Below, in pieces: positions 1-11,000 of a stretch of DNA of 64,000 nt (the stretch's first letter is position 1; every line of letters starts with the position of its first letter). The stretch is taken from the NCBI GenBank assembly GCA_039566865.1, contig CM076947.1, positions 6,331,501 through 6,395,500 on the forward strand, read 5' to 3'. This stretch comes from Aurelia coerulea. Its lineage: Eukaryota; Cnidaria; Scyphozoa; Semaeostomeae; Ulmaridae. The notes under the pieces were generated by a model. That model ran no database searches, was not told the DNA's origin, and saw only the letters and a program-made list of their open reading frames with translations. The position numbers and the translations under genes were made by a program.

Positions 1-855
1 GCACGCGCCCATTGTGCTCTGCAAAGATTTTAGTGGATGGGGTGAATCCACAATAAAGTTACTTCTAAAAATCCATCAATATCTTTGCAATCTTACAACA
101 TATGGTTGTTTCGTTTGTTTCTCTAAGAAGTTCAAGAGTTCATCTTCAAAATAGCACTTTCATTTTGAGAAAAATAGTGGAAATTTCTGTGTGATATGGC
201 CTGTCAAAAAACTGCAAAATCGTCGTTTCGAAAGAAGTTTGTTTACTTTACGTGACCCAGCCCCTTTAAGCTTGTAATCCAGATACTTGCCTGGTAAGCA
301 CTTCTTCTGCAATGCTGAAGTAGTGCAGCCTATAAAGATAAAGTCAAAAGAAGATTTTATTCTTCTAAGATAAATGTGTATCATATAAATAAATCTATGA
401 GACCAACGTGACTGACAAGAGTAGTCAGAGGCTGATGCAATTGAAAGGACAGTTCCATTTTGGAATGACCAATGAGAAACAACAACAAAGTTAAAATTGC
501 TCTTAAGTACCTTATTACATCGAATCAAATTTAGTCTGGGCAGAGCCTTTTCATTTTATAATTAACTCTGCAGAAGCAGTATTTATACGAGACTGGCTGT
601 ATTTGAAGGACTGTGTCAAAGTGTCTCTAAAATTGCCCCCTTTCAGCCTCATGGGGCACATCCTGAAATGGAAACGGACATTTTTGGTTTGGTGTTAAAT
701 ATTTTGTAATAAATACCCAAAGTAGCCCCAATATACCCCCAGTTCCTGTGCTTATGAGCCTACAATTTGCTTTGTGATGGTCGCTCACCATAAAGCTGCA
801 TATTTATTTCATTCCTATGTGACTATGCATTGTTTTCGTTGAACAAAGACGGTTC
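1..855. other. No gene recognised
   Basis: AT-rich sequence. Open frames on either strand are short, low in complexity and lack any motif I recognise. The left part could be an intron or 3' region of the minus-strand PIN-like relic that follows, but nothing in the sequence proves it. Confidence 0.4.
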
Positions 856-1470
856 CAAAGTATATTTACCTGAGTTGGTGGAAGACTTTCCATTGAAGGT
901 ACTTTTTTTGAAAATAGATCATGTCATGAGCTCATTCACATTCGACATGGCAGTTTCTCGTGAGAACAGAATGCAGGTGAATCTCTCCAATAGCCTGAAT
1001 GTTTGAGATTCAGCTTGCAGCAAATTAAACGGCCTGTTTACCACATGAAGAAATGCTTCAGTAACAGGAGTGAAAGACTTCCATGCTTGCCATGCTACCT
1101 TCTTTCTTTTACTGTAGAACTGTGATGTTGTATCACATCCAGAAAATGCATGAAAAAACGGCAAAGCTTTGTATTTAGGCCTCTCAAGCTTGTAGCATAG
1201 CTCATTAATGTTGTAATGTTTAAAGTTCTTTCCCATACCAAATGCGACAACTAATTCCATAAAGGGGTGTGCATCCAGGAGTTTAAAGAATACACCAATC
1301 AAAATTATCACTACATCTGTATCAACAGTTCGAACGAGACATTTCTGACTACCATTTTGCAATGCATGCTGGACATGAATACAAATGCGGGTGTCTGCTT
1401 CCTCATGATCACAGTCTGGCATCACTTGACTAAGATTGACTGCTTCAACAGATGATGCTGAATGAGATTA
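856..1470 (-). pseudogene. PIN-like (HEEADTR family) exon, frameshifted
   Basis: The minus frame from 1425 carries HEEADTRI, VRTVDTDVVI and FHAFSGCDTTSQF in the order and spacing of a repetitive anthozoan protein family with a PIN/XPG-like fold. Acidic residues in HEEADTR, VDTDVV and GCDT would be the metal ligands. The frame is open upstream to about 1462 (a stretch containing SVEAVNLSQV), and a CAG acceptor lies near there. Near the 3' end the frame stops after NELMT at 919. One base out of register the family's ending (LFSKK ... LPPTQ) continues to a GTAAAT donor at about 856, so the copy has a 1-base frameshift. Nuclease activity is an inference from the family. This is a single exon of what is normally a much larger protein, so I call it a relic. 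Confidence 0.6.
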
Positions 1471-1721
1471 CAACATTATACAATACCTGCAGTCTTTAAA
1501 AGAAAAATTTGGTCCAAATAATATCTACTTCAGCCTGGTACTACATCTACAATTTCCAGCAAAAAATCCATCAATCGTCTTCATTAGTGTCAACTCCGAT
1601 TATGTAAAGTGACTATTTATATACAATGCAACTCGGTAAAGGCAGGTTGTTGAATGGGTTGCAGTGTGACTTGACAACACTTTTGCTTCTGTTATTTTTG
1701 TCATATTGTATTGTGAGGCTC

Positions 1722-2225
1722 ATGGCGACTACAAATAAATCAATATCCGAGGAGATTATTTCCATTGTAATAAATGACATACGTGCTGTTAAAAAGAAGC
1801 CCCTTCGTCATTCGGAACCCTCTGCAGCTAAAGCAAATCCAAACAAAAAGTATCAACGCCTATGTAGGTATGAGTTAGTCGGCCCAGGAAATTGCACAAG
1901 AGGAAAGGAATGCTGGTTTTCACACAACATAAGGGGAAATTTCAAAAACCAAAATTGCAGATACACCCATCCAGGAAATAGAGAATATGCAGGGAGAGCA
2001 TCTGAAGATTGGAGAAGGCCACAAAAAGTGAACCCATATCAATACTCAGGGGAGAGAGGAGGAAAGGAAGAAAACAAGCAGGACCAAAAGTTTAAGGACA
2101 TTATGGACATAGAAATTATAGTGAAACAACAAGTACCAGAAGCAATTAAGAATTTGTCAAGAGAAATTAGATCACCAGTAACACAGTGCCCCCCTCAGGT
2201 ATCTTGGGCTCCAGACCTTGTGTAA
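1722..2225 (+). CDS. LINE ORF1, CCCH zinc-finger protein
   Basis: The open frame extends back to an ATG at 1626, but the first 32 residues are hydrophobic and look like chance. The ATG at 1722 (MATTNKSISEE) is the more likely start, giving 167 residues. Near residue 52 there is a C-x8-C-x5-C-x3-H finger (CRYELVGPGN..C..CWFSH), followed by a partial second one (CRYTHPG). Lys/Arg-rich flanks suggest RNA binding. Such CCCH ORF1 proteins accompany L2-like LINEs in cnidarians and are thought to coat the element RNA. The stop at 2223-2225 lies where ORF2 begins. The C terminus (CPPQVSWAPDLV) may be altered by the deletion that removed the endonuclease. Confidence 0.6.
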   Translation: MATTNKSISEEIISIVINDIRAVKKKPLRHSEPSAAKANPNKKYQRLCRYELVGPGNCTRGKECWFSHNIRGNFKNQNCRYTHPGNREYAGRASEDWRRPQKVNPYQYSGERGGKEENKQDQKFKDIMDIEIIVKQQVPEAIKNLSREIRSPVTQCPPQVSWAPDLV

Positions 2226-4068
2226 CAAATACAAGACACAAACGCCGATCGATATTATTGCAACAACAGATAAAACTAAGACTTGCAACTCTATTGTCCA
2301 TGCAAATTCATTTAGTGATCATGATCTCTCAGGAATTGTTAGAAAAATGCACGTGCAAAAGTTCATTCCAAAGACAATTTTAACGCGAGATGTTTCAAAA
2401 TACAATAAAGAAGCTTTCAAAGATGACTTGCAGAACGTTGATTGGATAGAAGTCTTACAGACTGGACCAATCAACGAGAGAATAAACGCAGGTTGGGATT
2501 TATTCAAGCAGAAATTAACAGCAGTGATTGATCGCCACGCTCCTCTCGTTGAAAGACGTAAACGAGGGCGTAGCTGCACGTGGTTAACCAAAGAAATAAA
2601 ACAAAAAATGCACGAGAGGGATTGCCATCTTAGGAAAGCAAGGCAGACTGGTTGTGAACGTGAATGGTCAACTTACAAAAGGCTACGTAATGCAGTAACG
2701 AAAGAAATCCGGCAAAGCAAAGCCAATAGCTGCCGAAAGATGTTCCGAGACAACATAGAGAAGCCAAAAGACTTTTGGAAACAAATTAAGCGATCATATC
2801 CTTCAAATAAGAAAAGTCCAACATCTAATGTGTTTCGTGTTGAAGGTGAACTTGTTTCTGATAAAAAGAAGATATCAAACGGATTCTGTTCCTTTTTCAC
2901 CAACATTGGGTCTTCCCTTTAAAGAGATGCCTCTACGTTGAATAGTAAAACTTGGCAATTTTTCAATGGAAAACCAATTTCTACACAGATCAACCCGAAA
3001 TGTAACGTATTCAAGTTCAGGACTATAGAACTGAATGAGATAACAACAGCCTTAAGATCAATAAAAGTTTCCAAATCTGCTGGTCCAGATAACCTACCTG
3101 CACAACTTATAAGGGATGGTGCTGAACAGATCGCGGCAATTTTATACTTTCTACCAAATCAAAGTCTACAATCAGGATCTTTTCCGAACAGCGAGAAATG
3201 TGCAAGACTGACTCCGATTTATAAATCTGGTGAAAGGTCCAATTTTGATAACTATAGGCCTATTTCTGTATTAAACATCCTATCTAAAGTGCTAGAGAGA
3301 CTTGTTAATCAACAACTCTCAGAGTACCTAGAACGTAACAACCTCCTTTCTTGCAGTCAGTTTGGGTTTCGACGAGAACGATAAAAGCAGCATGCAGTAA
3401 CTCTTTTCACTGAACAAATCCGAAATAAAATGGAACAGAGTCGCTGCACAAGCGCATTATTTATGGACTTACGCAAAGCTTTCGATACTGTCCATCATGG
3501 AACACTGCTTGAAAAGTTAAGATGATATGGCATACAAAATACAGAGCTTGCTTGGTTTGAGGACTATTTATTCAACAGAAAGCAGTTTGTCTGCTACGAT
3601 CAATCAACATCACAAACTGAGCAAATGACATATGGGGTACCTCAAGGATCAGTCCTTGGGCCTCTCCTATTCATCATTTTGATCAATGATGTTCATTTGG
3701 TATTGGACAAATGCAAAATTTTTATGTATGCTGATGACACAGTGATATTCTTCTCGGAAAGATCGGTAGAGGCTGTTGAAGAAGTCCTGAATCAAGAGGC
3801 AAACGTAGTTGGTAAATGGTTTGCGAACAATAATCTAATACTGAATCTCAAAAAAGGCAAAACTGAACTCGTTATCTACAGTACAAGTCAAAAACTACCG
3901 AAACAACCATCATGTAATGTCTCTCTGAATGGCACTTCGATAAACCAAACTACGAGCTATGAATATTTGGGAATCACCCTTGACAATCACCTAACAATGA
4001 GTATGCAAATTGACAAGATCTACAAGCGAGCCTCAAGTCGAGTAAGGTTTAACAAATGCGAAACATAG
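2218..4068 (+). pseudogene. LINE ORF2: endonuclease remnant, linker and reverse transcriptase
   Basis: One reading frame (frame 1) runs throughout and is broken by stops. It begins with SDHDLSG, the last motif of the APE-type endonuclease, so the nuclease itself is deleted. A basic linker follows. The RT starts near 3070 (KSAGPDNLPAQ), then YRPISVLNILSKVLE, SQFGFR, ALFMDLRKAFDTV, GVPQGSVLGPLLF and FMYADDTVIF, which holds the catalytic aspartates, then YEYLGITLD of the thumb. In-frame stops are TAA at 2920-2922, TAA at 3382-3384 and TGA at 3523-3525. The similarity ends after SSRV (about 4050), so the C-terminal part is gone. The element cannot encode a working RT. Confidence 0.8.
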
Positions 4069-4528
4069 GCGACGCACCATGAGATGCCAGGCGGGACAGT
4101 CAGTGGGGTTCGATATAGCCTCGTATTTGTGAAGTTCATCTGTGATCACATGAAAACAGACTGATCACATGAAAGCAGAGGGACCTCCAGCGGAGAATCG
4201 CTATTTACCATGACTCAATGCCTTTAATAAAGCATTCAGTTACCCTGTGCCGACTCAACTCTATCATTCGAGGGGCAAATATGGCAATTAAGACAAGAAG
4301 ACTAAGTTCCACAAAATGCTTGCAGAGGGGAGCCATCAAAATTAAGATGAAGCTATCTAAACTTAACAAACCACCAGAAGAGTTTACGGAGATGCTCCAT
4401 TTGATAAGGAACATGACTGTCAAGAGCACCTGTTTTTCCCGCTGTTGTTGAGGGAGAAGCGAAAGAAGGACAACGACTTTTCAGGAACAACAACTTTCAA
4501 AATCAGAACGAGATTCAACAGCACGGAT
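4069..4528. other. No gene recognised
   Basis: The stretch between the broken LINE and the RING-like exon. A 77-codon plus frame (4218-4451, Lys/Arg/Thr-rich) is open, but it has no recognisable motif and no clear splice context. I do not call it a gene. Confidence 0.35.
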
Positions 4529-4880
4529 TCATTTCATTGGGACATTTGGGCGCTGCCAGCTCCAGATTTGCTGAATTAGTGCTTCAACACGCCCAGATTC
4601 AGCCACAACAATATTTTGTTCGTCTTCAAACAAGTCTTCTTCCTCTAACTCTGTGCCTCTAACTTCGTCGTCGAACTTGTGGCTCTGATCCAGCTGAAAC
4701 ACAGCCTCAGTTGCTTTTGTTGCCAACGTCTTCATCTCAATTGACACAACATGAAGGCACTTTGGGCAACTACTGATGTTGGGAATCAAACAGACAGTGT
4801 GATACGAGTGACCACAGCCACGAAAGACTCTCCACATTGGGCTTTCTTTGCTCTTGCACTCTTCTTTCATGTCACATTTC
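4529..4880 (-). CDS. Terminal exon with RING-like zinc finger
   Basis: The minus frame shows C-x5-C ... FRGCGHSYHTVCL ... SCPKC, a cysteine/histidine spacing of RING or RING-like fingers (two zinc ions; often ubiquitin E3). An acidic C-terminal tail follows (EEEDLFEDEQN), and the stop is at 4529. The exon probably begins after a polypyrimidine/TTCAG acceptor at 4881-4883, so coding starts at 4880 with one base of a split codon. The exon at 16933-17399 ends with two bases of a codon at a GTAAGATG donor, so the two exons join in phase. In families I remember, the ENFHSVLR segment does precede such a RING finger. The 12 kb between them holds the RecQ/DUF6589 transposon. Ubiquitin-ligase function is inferred only. 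Confidence 0.55.
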
Positions 4881-5075
4881 CTGAAGGTATTAGCAGTATT
4901 AGGGTGAAAAGAAAGCATTGAAAGATCAAAGAGGAAAAAGATTGCAGTGGTGCCAGTGCCAGGTAACTTCACAATCTAATAATGTTCATACAAACTTTGA
5001 TTTTCTCAAAATCTTAGATAGAGATTCATCAATCAACCAACCAGTCTTTGTTATTCAAGCAAGCATGGAAAAAGC

Positions 5076-5168
5076 TAGCCTGAGATCAGGCTCTCCAAAA
5101 AAATTTTAAGCGAAACTGCGGAGGAGAGGAGAAGGGGAAAGGGAAAAGGAGAGCCTGAGGACTCGATG
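5076..5168 (+). repeat. Left terminal inverted repeat (two blocks)
   Basis: The outer block, 5076-5096, reads TAGCCTGAGATCAGGCT then CTCC. The inner block, 5148-5168, reads GGAGAGCCTGAGGACTCGA then TG. The same two blocks recur inverted at 15672-15692 and 15618-15638 with one mismatch each (CTCC/CACC, GGAG/GGTG). The outer block is itself a near-palindrome (AGCCTGA/TCAGGCT around GA), and the inner block repeats AGCCTGAG. The spacer between blocks is purine-rich and unconserved. Confidence 0.85.
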
Positions 5169-5175
5169 TATAAAA
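5169..5175 (+). promoter_or_regulatory. Candidate TATA box for the helicase gene
   Basis: TATAAAA directly follows the inner TIR block, about 245 bp before the helicase ATG. The matching position in the right TIR reads AATAAAAATG instead. Only the motif and its position support this. Confidence 0.25.
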
Positions 5176-5419
5176 ACACTTCCAATGATACCTAAATCTA
5201 GGTAGCAGGCTGTGATTGGTTGCTTCATAGATTTGCTTAATTATTCACTGCTTTAATTTTTTTCCGAATTGGGCAAAAATAGCAATGGCGGAACGCCCGA
5301 GGTAGAGCTGTGGTGGAGGGTTCTTTTCGAAATGTCGGCCGGGTTCCAGGTTCGTTGCTTCCAATAGCCTCATTCGCATATGTGGAAATGAGGCGACTTT
5401 CAGACCAAAGAGAACAATT

Positions 5420-7617
5420 ATGGCTGCCGCAAAAGCAAATGTTTCCGATGTTGAAAGTGCAATTGATTTCGCAGTTCGCTCCAAGTTTCCCAACGTGAAA
5501 ATTAGGCCAGAACAGAGAGATGGGTTAAAGTTTATTCTTGAAGGAAAAGACGTGGTGGCACTATTGCCAACAGGCTACGGAAAGAGTCTCTTATACCAGG
5601 TTCTTCCAATTATTCACCACACTTTAGAGCACAGCCGACGTATTGTGGCAGTCGTTACCCCGTTGAAGGCAATAATGATTCAACAAACGATGGAGTTAAG
5701 AGAGAAGGGAATTAGAGCGGCTTGTTTAGGACAGTCCAATAGTGAAGATGAGAAAATTCGGAATTGCAGCGTTGATATCGTGTTTGGCTCAGCAGAGGTA
5801 TGGCTTTCAGACAAATGGAAAAAAGAACTTCTCGCTGGTAATCTTGGTAAATCAGTTTCAGAAATCTTCGTCGACGAAGCTCATACTGTCATTGAATGGT
5901 ACGAATACTTTTAACTTACTGTGATCCTTATCCTACCCAAGTCCAAAATTTTGTTTTTGATTGAATCTACATACAGTTATGTTTATTAACTTGTGTCTGT
6001 GACATGGCTAATTTTCTTTTCACTTTCACCTCTCATAAATTCTAATTATTGATAAAATTGAGAATCAAATGGGAGGGAAAACACAGTAGCATAAGACTTA
6101 TAAGACAACATGAAAGCCCACCAACTTAGTACTGACTCTTAGGTCAGATAATTTCATAGCAGATTGTAACTAGACAAAGTGTTGTTTCGTATGAGTAGTT
6201 CATATTCAATTGTCAATATTTAGTTGTAACCATGTAGTTGTACTCAAAGAATTTACAGTTACATATTTTTGTCGGCAGGGGTACAACAGCCAAAAGGGAA
6301 AAAAAGCTCAGAAACAATGAAAAGCCATTTCGGATTGCATTTGGGAGGCTAGGTGAGTTGCGATCCTTCTTACCAAATTGCCCAGTAATTTCTTTGTCTG
6401 CATCAATACGCAAGCAGCATCGAGAACGGCTGAAGAGAATTCTTGGGATGGAATCAGCAGTTGTGATCAATATGAGTCCAAATAAGATGAATGTGAGAAT
6501 GTCAATTCAAAAAGTCTCAGATACTCCTGAAGCTCTCTCAAAGTTTAACTGGCTCATTTCTTTGATCAAAGAAAAACAAGAAACTACACCCAAATGCATC
6601 ATATTCTGTAATACATTAACAGATATTCCCCAGATATTAAGCTACTTACTTATGAAACTGGAGGATGCAGCATTTATCATGAACAATAACAAAAAAAACT
6701 GGCTCATAGCCATATATCATTCCGAAACATGGGAGTCATCAAAAACTAACATCAGCACCCAATTTCAAAATCCAGAATCTAGCAATGTCAGGGTTATAAT
6801 TGCAACAACATCCTTGAGTATGGGTGTAAATTTCCCAGATGTCAAGTATATAATCCATTTTTTGGCTCCAGCAAGGACACTTGAAGAACATCTTCAGCAG
6901 ATGGGCCGTGCTGGTAGGGATGGCAACAGTGCTTATGATATCACCATTTATTCCAACCAGAAAATCAAAGACTGTGAAAATTATGTGAAGGAAGTTTTCA
7001 AGTCAGACCACTGTTCAAGGAAGTTGCTGCTCAAAAATGTTGATGAAAATATTGGAACAATGTTTCCAGGTCATGACTGTTGCTCAAACTGTGCAAAATG
7101 TTGCAGTTATCAAGAAACATGTCCCAACTCCCTTCCTTTTGAGGATGAAAAAACAGTTACCTCTGTCATGTCACATGACCTAAAGCCACGCATGGTATCA
7201 CAAGAAGATAAAATAGATTTCAAGAAGGCACTTATCAGTGAGCAAAGAAAACTCACTTCAGAAGCTGGAGGTTCTACCATATTTGGAGGAGACACCCTAC
7301 ATGGGTTTTCAGATGATTTGATCAGCGCTGCTATAGAAAAGTTAGATATGTTGTTCACTCCAAGGGATTTACATCAATATTTGCCCATTTATGCAACAAA
7401 ACACGCTTTGGTAATTCTGGAACTTCTGCAAGAATTTTTTTGTGATATTCCAAATTTTGAAGAGCATGTCAACAATTTATGGGAAATAGAGGGAAAAGCT
7501 GTGGATGTTGCAGATTTCCTCAAGCAGCAAGAAGTTTCAAGTGAAATGAAATCTCAACAACTCTGCTATGCTGATGATATTTTCCTGATGATGGTTTTCT
7601 TCCAGAATTCGAATTAG
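5420..7617 (+). CDS. RecQ-type DNA helicase of the transposon (two exons)
   Basis: Exons 5420-5898 and 6279-7617 join to 605 codons. The intron has a GTACGA donor at 5899 and a TTTTTGTCGGCAG acceptor ending at 6278, and the W codon of IEW is split across it. Superfamily II motifs appear in order: LPTGYGKS (motif I, about residue 49), VTPLKA (Ia), DEAHTV (II), SLSASI (III), IIFCNT (IV), VIIATTSLSMGVNFP (V) and QMGRAGRDG (VI, about residue 380). A cysteine cluster follows (HDCCSNCAKCC), as in the RecQ zinc-binding subdomain. No RQC winged helix or HRDC domain is obvious, and the C-terminal 150 residues are unrecognised. The frame is intact. The ATG at 5420 is the first in frame before RPEQRDGLKFILEGKDV. 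An AATAAA at 7997-8002, just before the convergent gene's stop, could serve as its poly(A) signal. Role inferred: unwinding of transposon or target DNA during transposition. Confidence 0.85.
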
Positions 7618-8007
7618 AACTTTGATTACTCAATATTTTATAACAAAATTGCTGTGTGAAAGAGTTACAAAGTCATTGCACTAGAAATGAAAACTTGTTT
7701 AGAATTTCTCTCAAAAATGCATCAGCTGTGTGACATCCAGCTGGAAAAAACTTATTTCTGGTATGACATTTTGAAACATGAGATAATAAAAAATTTCTCC
7801 AAAAGTTACTTGTCCATGAGTATGAGAATGATTTTACTTCCATTTCAGTATAATTGCAACTGAAATTGCTTTCATGAAGGAGTACGTACCGTACTGTTTT
7901 GAATGGTGCATACATTTTTTGGTGGACACCCATGTGGGCAATCTGACTCGAAATCTCAAACTGGTTTCCATTTCTTGTGCAAGGGCCTCTGTCTTAAATA
8001 AACTAAA

Positions 8008-11000
8008 TTATTCATATATTGCTTCCCATCTTTTCAGTCTGTCCTTTATCCATTGCAGATATTTTTGAAAGTTCACTTGATTGAATATATTTCGGTCAAA
8101 TCCTGGGAAGCTTTTGTACTCTCTACCTGGTATTTCAGTAAAACATTCTTCTGCGTTTAAATCATCTACAATCTGTTTAACTTTTTCTTGCAGGGGTTTT
8201 GAGCTGTGTCTTCCACTTGGCTCCTGAACCTTACAGTCATTGCTAGCATTTTGCAAAAGATTTTCCACATGATTTAGGGACTGAGCGATCCTTTGGGCCC
8301 CCTGTTCACTGATATTTGCCCCAAGCTGCTTCAAGGATGATTTGAGCAGACGTACCATGTGTTCCATGCGAAGATCCATAGGTATATTGTTGCCAAGGCC
8401 ACCTTTTCTGTTGAAGAATCTGTCACACACAAGTTCCTTTGCAATACCTTCTGGCAACAGAACCAACACTTTCACCAGATGAAGCAAAGTTACATAGCTG
8501 TACTTTGTCCTTTTATATGTGTTGAAAATCAAAAGTAGATATGGCATTGTACTGAAGAGACGTTGGCCATCTCCTTCCTTAATCGCATCTCGCAAATGCA
8601 GATCCAGTAAACCAAAGCGTAGTCATGCAAAATGATATTCTAACTGGCAATCTTTCTTTCTTTCTTCGCTTGCAGGCTCCAACAAATCTTTGTTCATTTC
8701 TGATGCCTGCTCCTCAGTAGCATTGTGAATGGTCTTTTCATGCCTTAAAAATGAATTTGATTTAATAACTTTTAAAATATAGGGAAGAATATCGTGAACT
8801 TGAACATGACAAAAATGTTTAAGTTGACAATGGGTGTCATTATTGTACAATTTTAGTTCAAATCAACTGTGGAACACACCAGCTGAAAATAAGCCAAAGC
8901 ATGATGGTCACACCACAGATTTGTATCGACCAAACATTGAGGTTTTTATTGATGAACATAGTAACTCGTTGTGTGTAGACATGAAGCAATTTTTTGTCGA
9001 TATGGCAAACAATAAAAATATTTGATATTAAAGATATTTGTCCTGTTGTATGTTCTACTGTATTTGCATTGCAAGAACAAGTGCTGTATCACAGGATAAA
9101 AATTGGGGTATATCAGGAGCAAAAATCTGATGTGTGATCAATAGGCTCAACCAATGCAGTACAATCTACAAATTGAGCTTGCTTGTGACTGCAATAATGT
9201 AGTTTTGATGAGGTTAACATTAATTTTCAAGAAATGTAAAAGTCACTAGGGACTTGGTGGTTCAATGGATTGTGCCCCCAGTATTTGAAAAAGGAACACA
9301 ATTTGCAACATAGCCAAAATTCTGGTGGTTTCCCATCACAACTCACTTGGAGAAACTTATAGATTTATTACCTTTCTTTTCCTTGAATTGACCGAAAAGT
9401 GTGACCACAACCCATTCTGCATTTGTAATATCCGTATTCATCACAAGTCTCATTACCATCATCAGTAGATTCCATCATATTATGCGTCGTTCTTTCATGA
9501 CTAAAATCCAATGAAAATAGTAGTTGTTGTAATATCATGATTTTATCAGAAAATCAAAATTTCAAATGTACACTGTTGTGTTGTGTTTCAACACATAATT
9601 CATACATACTGCACATATACTGTATGTATTTAACTTTGATCTGTGAACCACAGTACAGGCCTAACATGTAAAGAATTCTTGAAAATGTTTTTGTAAATTC
9701 TTGCAAGAAATTGACAAATTCTTTTTGCCATGAAAGAACTCTTCAATGAAAGATTTCTGATTTCTTCAGTTGAAAATACTGTATTTTCATGACAAACAAG
9801 AATTGTGAAAAGCTACAAATCCTTGAAACTACTGTATAAGAATTCTTCCTCACTGACAAAGAATTATGACAAAGAATTCACTAATTCAGATATTCGTTTC
9901 TTTAATAATTTTTTTCTTGCACTCACCTTTGAATAAAACAATGAGATATTAGAGCACAGTAGCATGGCTAATGATGAGGGGTATTTATGAATAAAATCAT
10001 GGTTTTGAACTTTTTTACTTGAAACTGTTGTGAGTTAAGTTGAAAGATTTCTTACTTGACAAGAGTAGCATGATGTTTATATGTTCTATGACATCCTGCA
10101 AATCGGCATTCATGATTTTTGCTTGACTCACTTCTTGGATTTTGAATAAAGGTTGTCTGAAGATCACCAAAGAAAGCATCAGCTTGTTGATCAAATACAA
10201 ATGCTTCCAAAAATGATTCAATGTGCTTAAAAAGCCACTGCCTTCTTGTTGAATTAGATGCAGTTTTCATTGTATCAGGGATTGAAAAAGATGTAGGTTT
10301 ATCTATGAATGAATACAAAATGAATGATTAAATTGAACAAATTTCATTTTGAAAAACAAGATGAAAATACAGTATGAATTTAAAATTTTAACGGAATGAA
10401 GCATCGAGTTAAGGCTGAAAAGGATATACAGTGAATACTGCACAAAGGCAATGCATGGTTTTAGGCAGCTACAAAAAATTGTTTTTGGCAGAAAATGAAA
10501 GCCACAGGCTCTTGGGCTGAGAATTCTTTTGTGACACTTGGTAACAAATTGATGGAATGAACTGAAATAGTTGTAGGGAAAAAACTACAAAGAAAAACAT
10601 ACATTATTTATACTCCATTCACACTCAAGTTAAACCAGCTTGAACCAAACAAGGCTTTCTAATTATTCAATCCAGCAACTGAAATTAATTTTATGGTTTG
10701 AAATCTAACCTGGTTTAGATCAAACTGTTTCAAATGTATCAGTGTGAATGTGTATTACTGTTTAATATTTACCATCCAAAGATTTCATTCCTGAAAACTT
10801 CATCCACGCAGAAAGAATATGTGCTTCAGACTCGCAGTTGTGAAAATCTTTGACACTGTTGTATGCCTTTTTGGGTCCTTTCTTGGCATCTAAGCTCTTT
10901 GTCCTTAGCATTGAAGCAAATGAAGTGCCAATTTGAGCTCCTGAATCAGTTCTGATGAAAATCTTACTGCTGACTTCCAATAAACACATTAGCATGTGAA

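Larger units (their letters stand above)
1626..4068 (+). mobile_element. CR1/L2-like non-LTR retrotransposon, internally deleted and decayed
   Basis: ORF1 (CCCH zinc finger) is followed by an ORF2 remnant running from the last residues of the endonuclease through the reverse transcriptase. Most of the endonuclease is missing at the ORF1/ORF2 junction (about 2220). The RT similarity stops abruptly near 4050, and no 3' tail is seen. Family placement rests on RT motif wording (KSAGPDN, YRPIS, YADD) and on ORF1 type. I do not see target-site duplications. Confidence 0.75.

Noticed and set aside
160..528. 122-codon minus frame
   Set aside because: Low-complexity, cysteine/serine-rich composition, no motif, no splice context.
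8623..8625. UGA as selenocysteine
   Set aside because: No reason from the family and no SECIS element recognised downstream. Mutation or readthrough is simpler.
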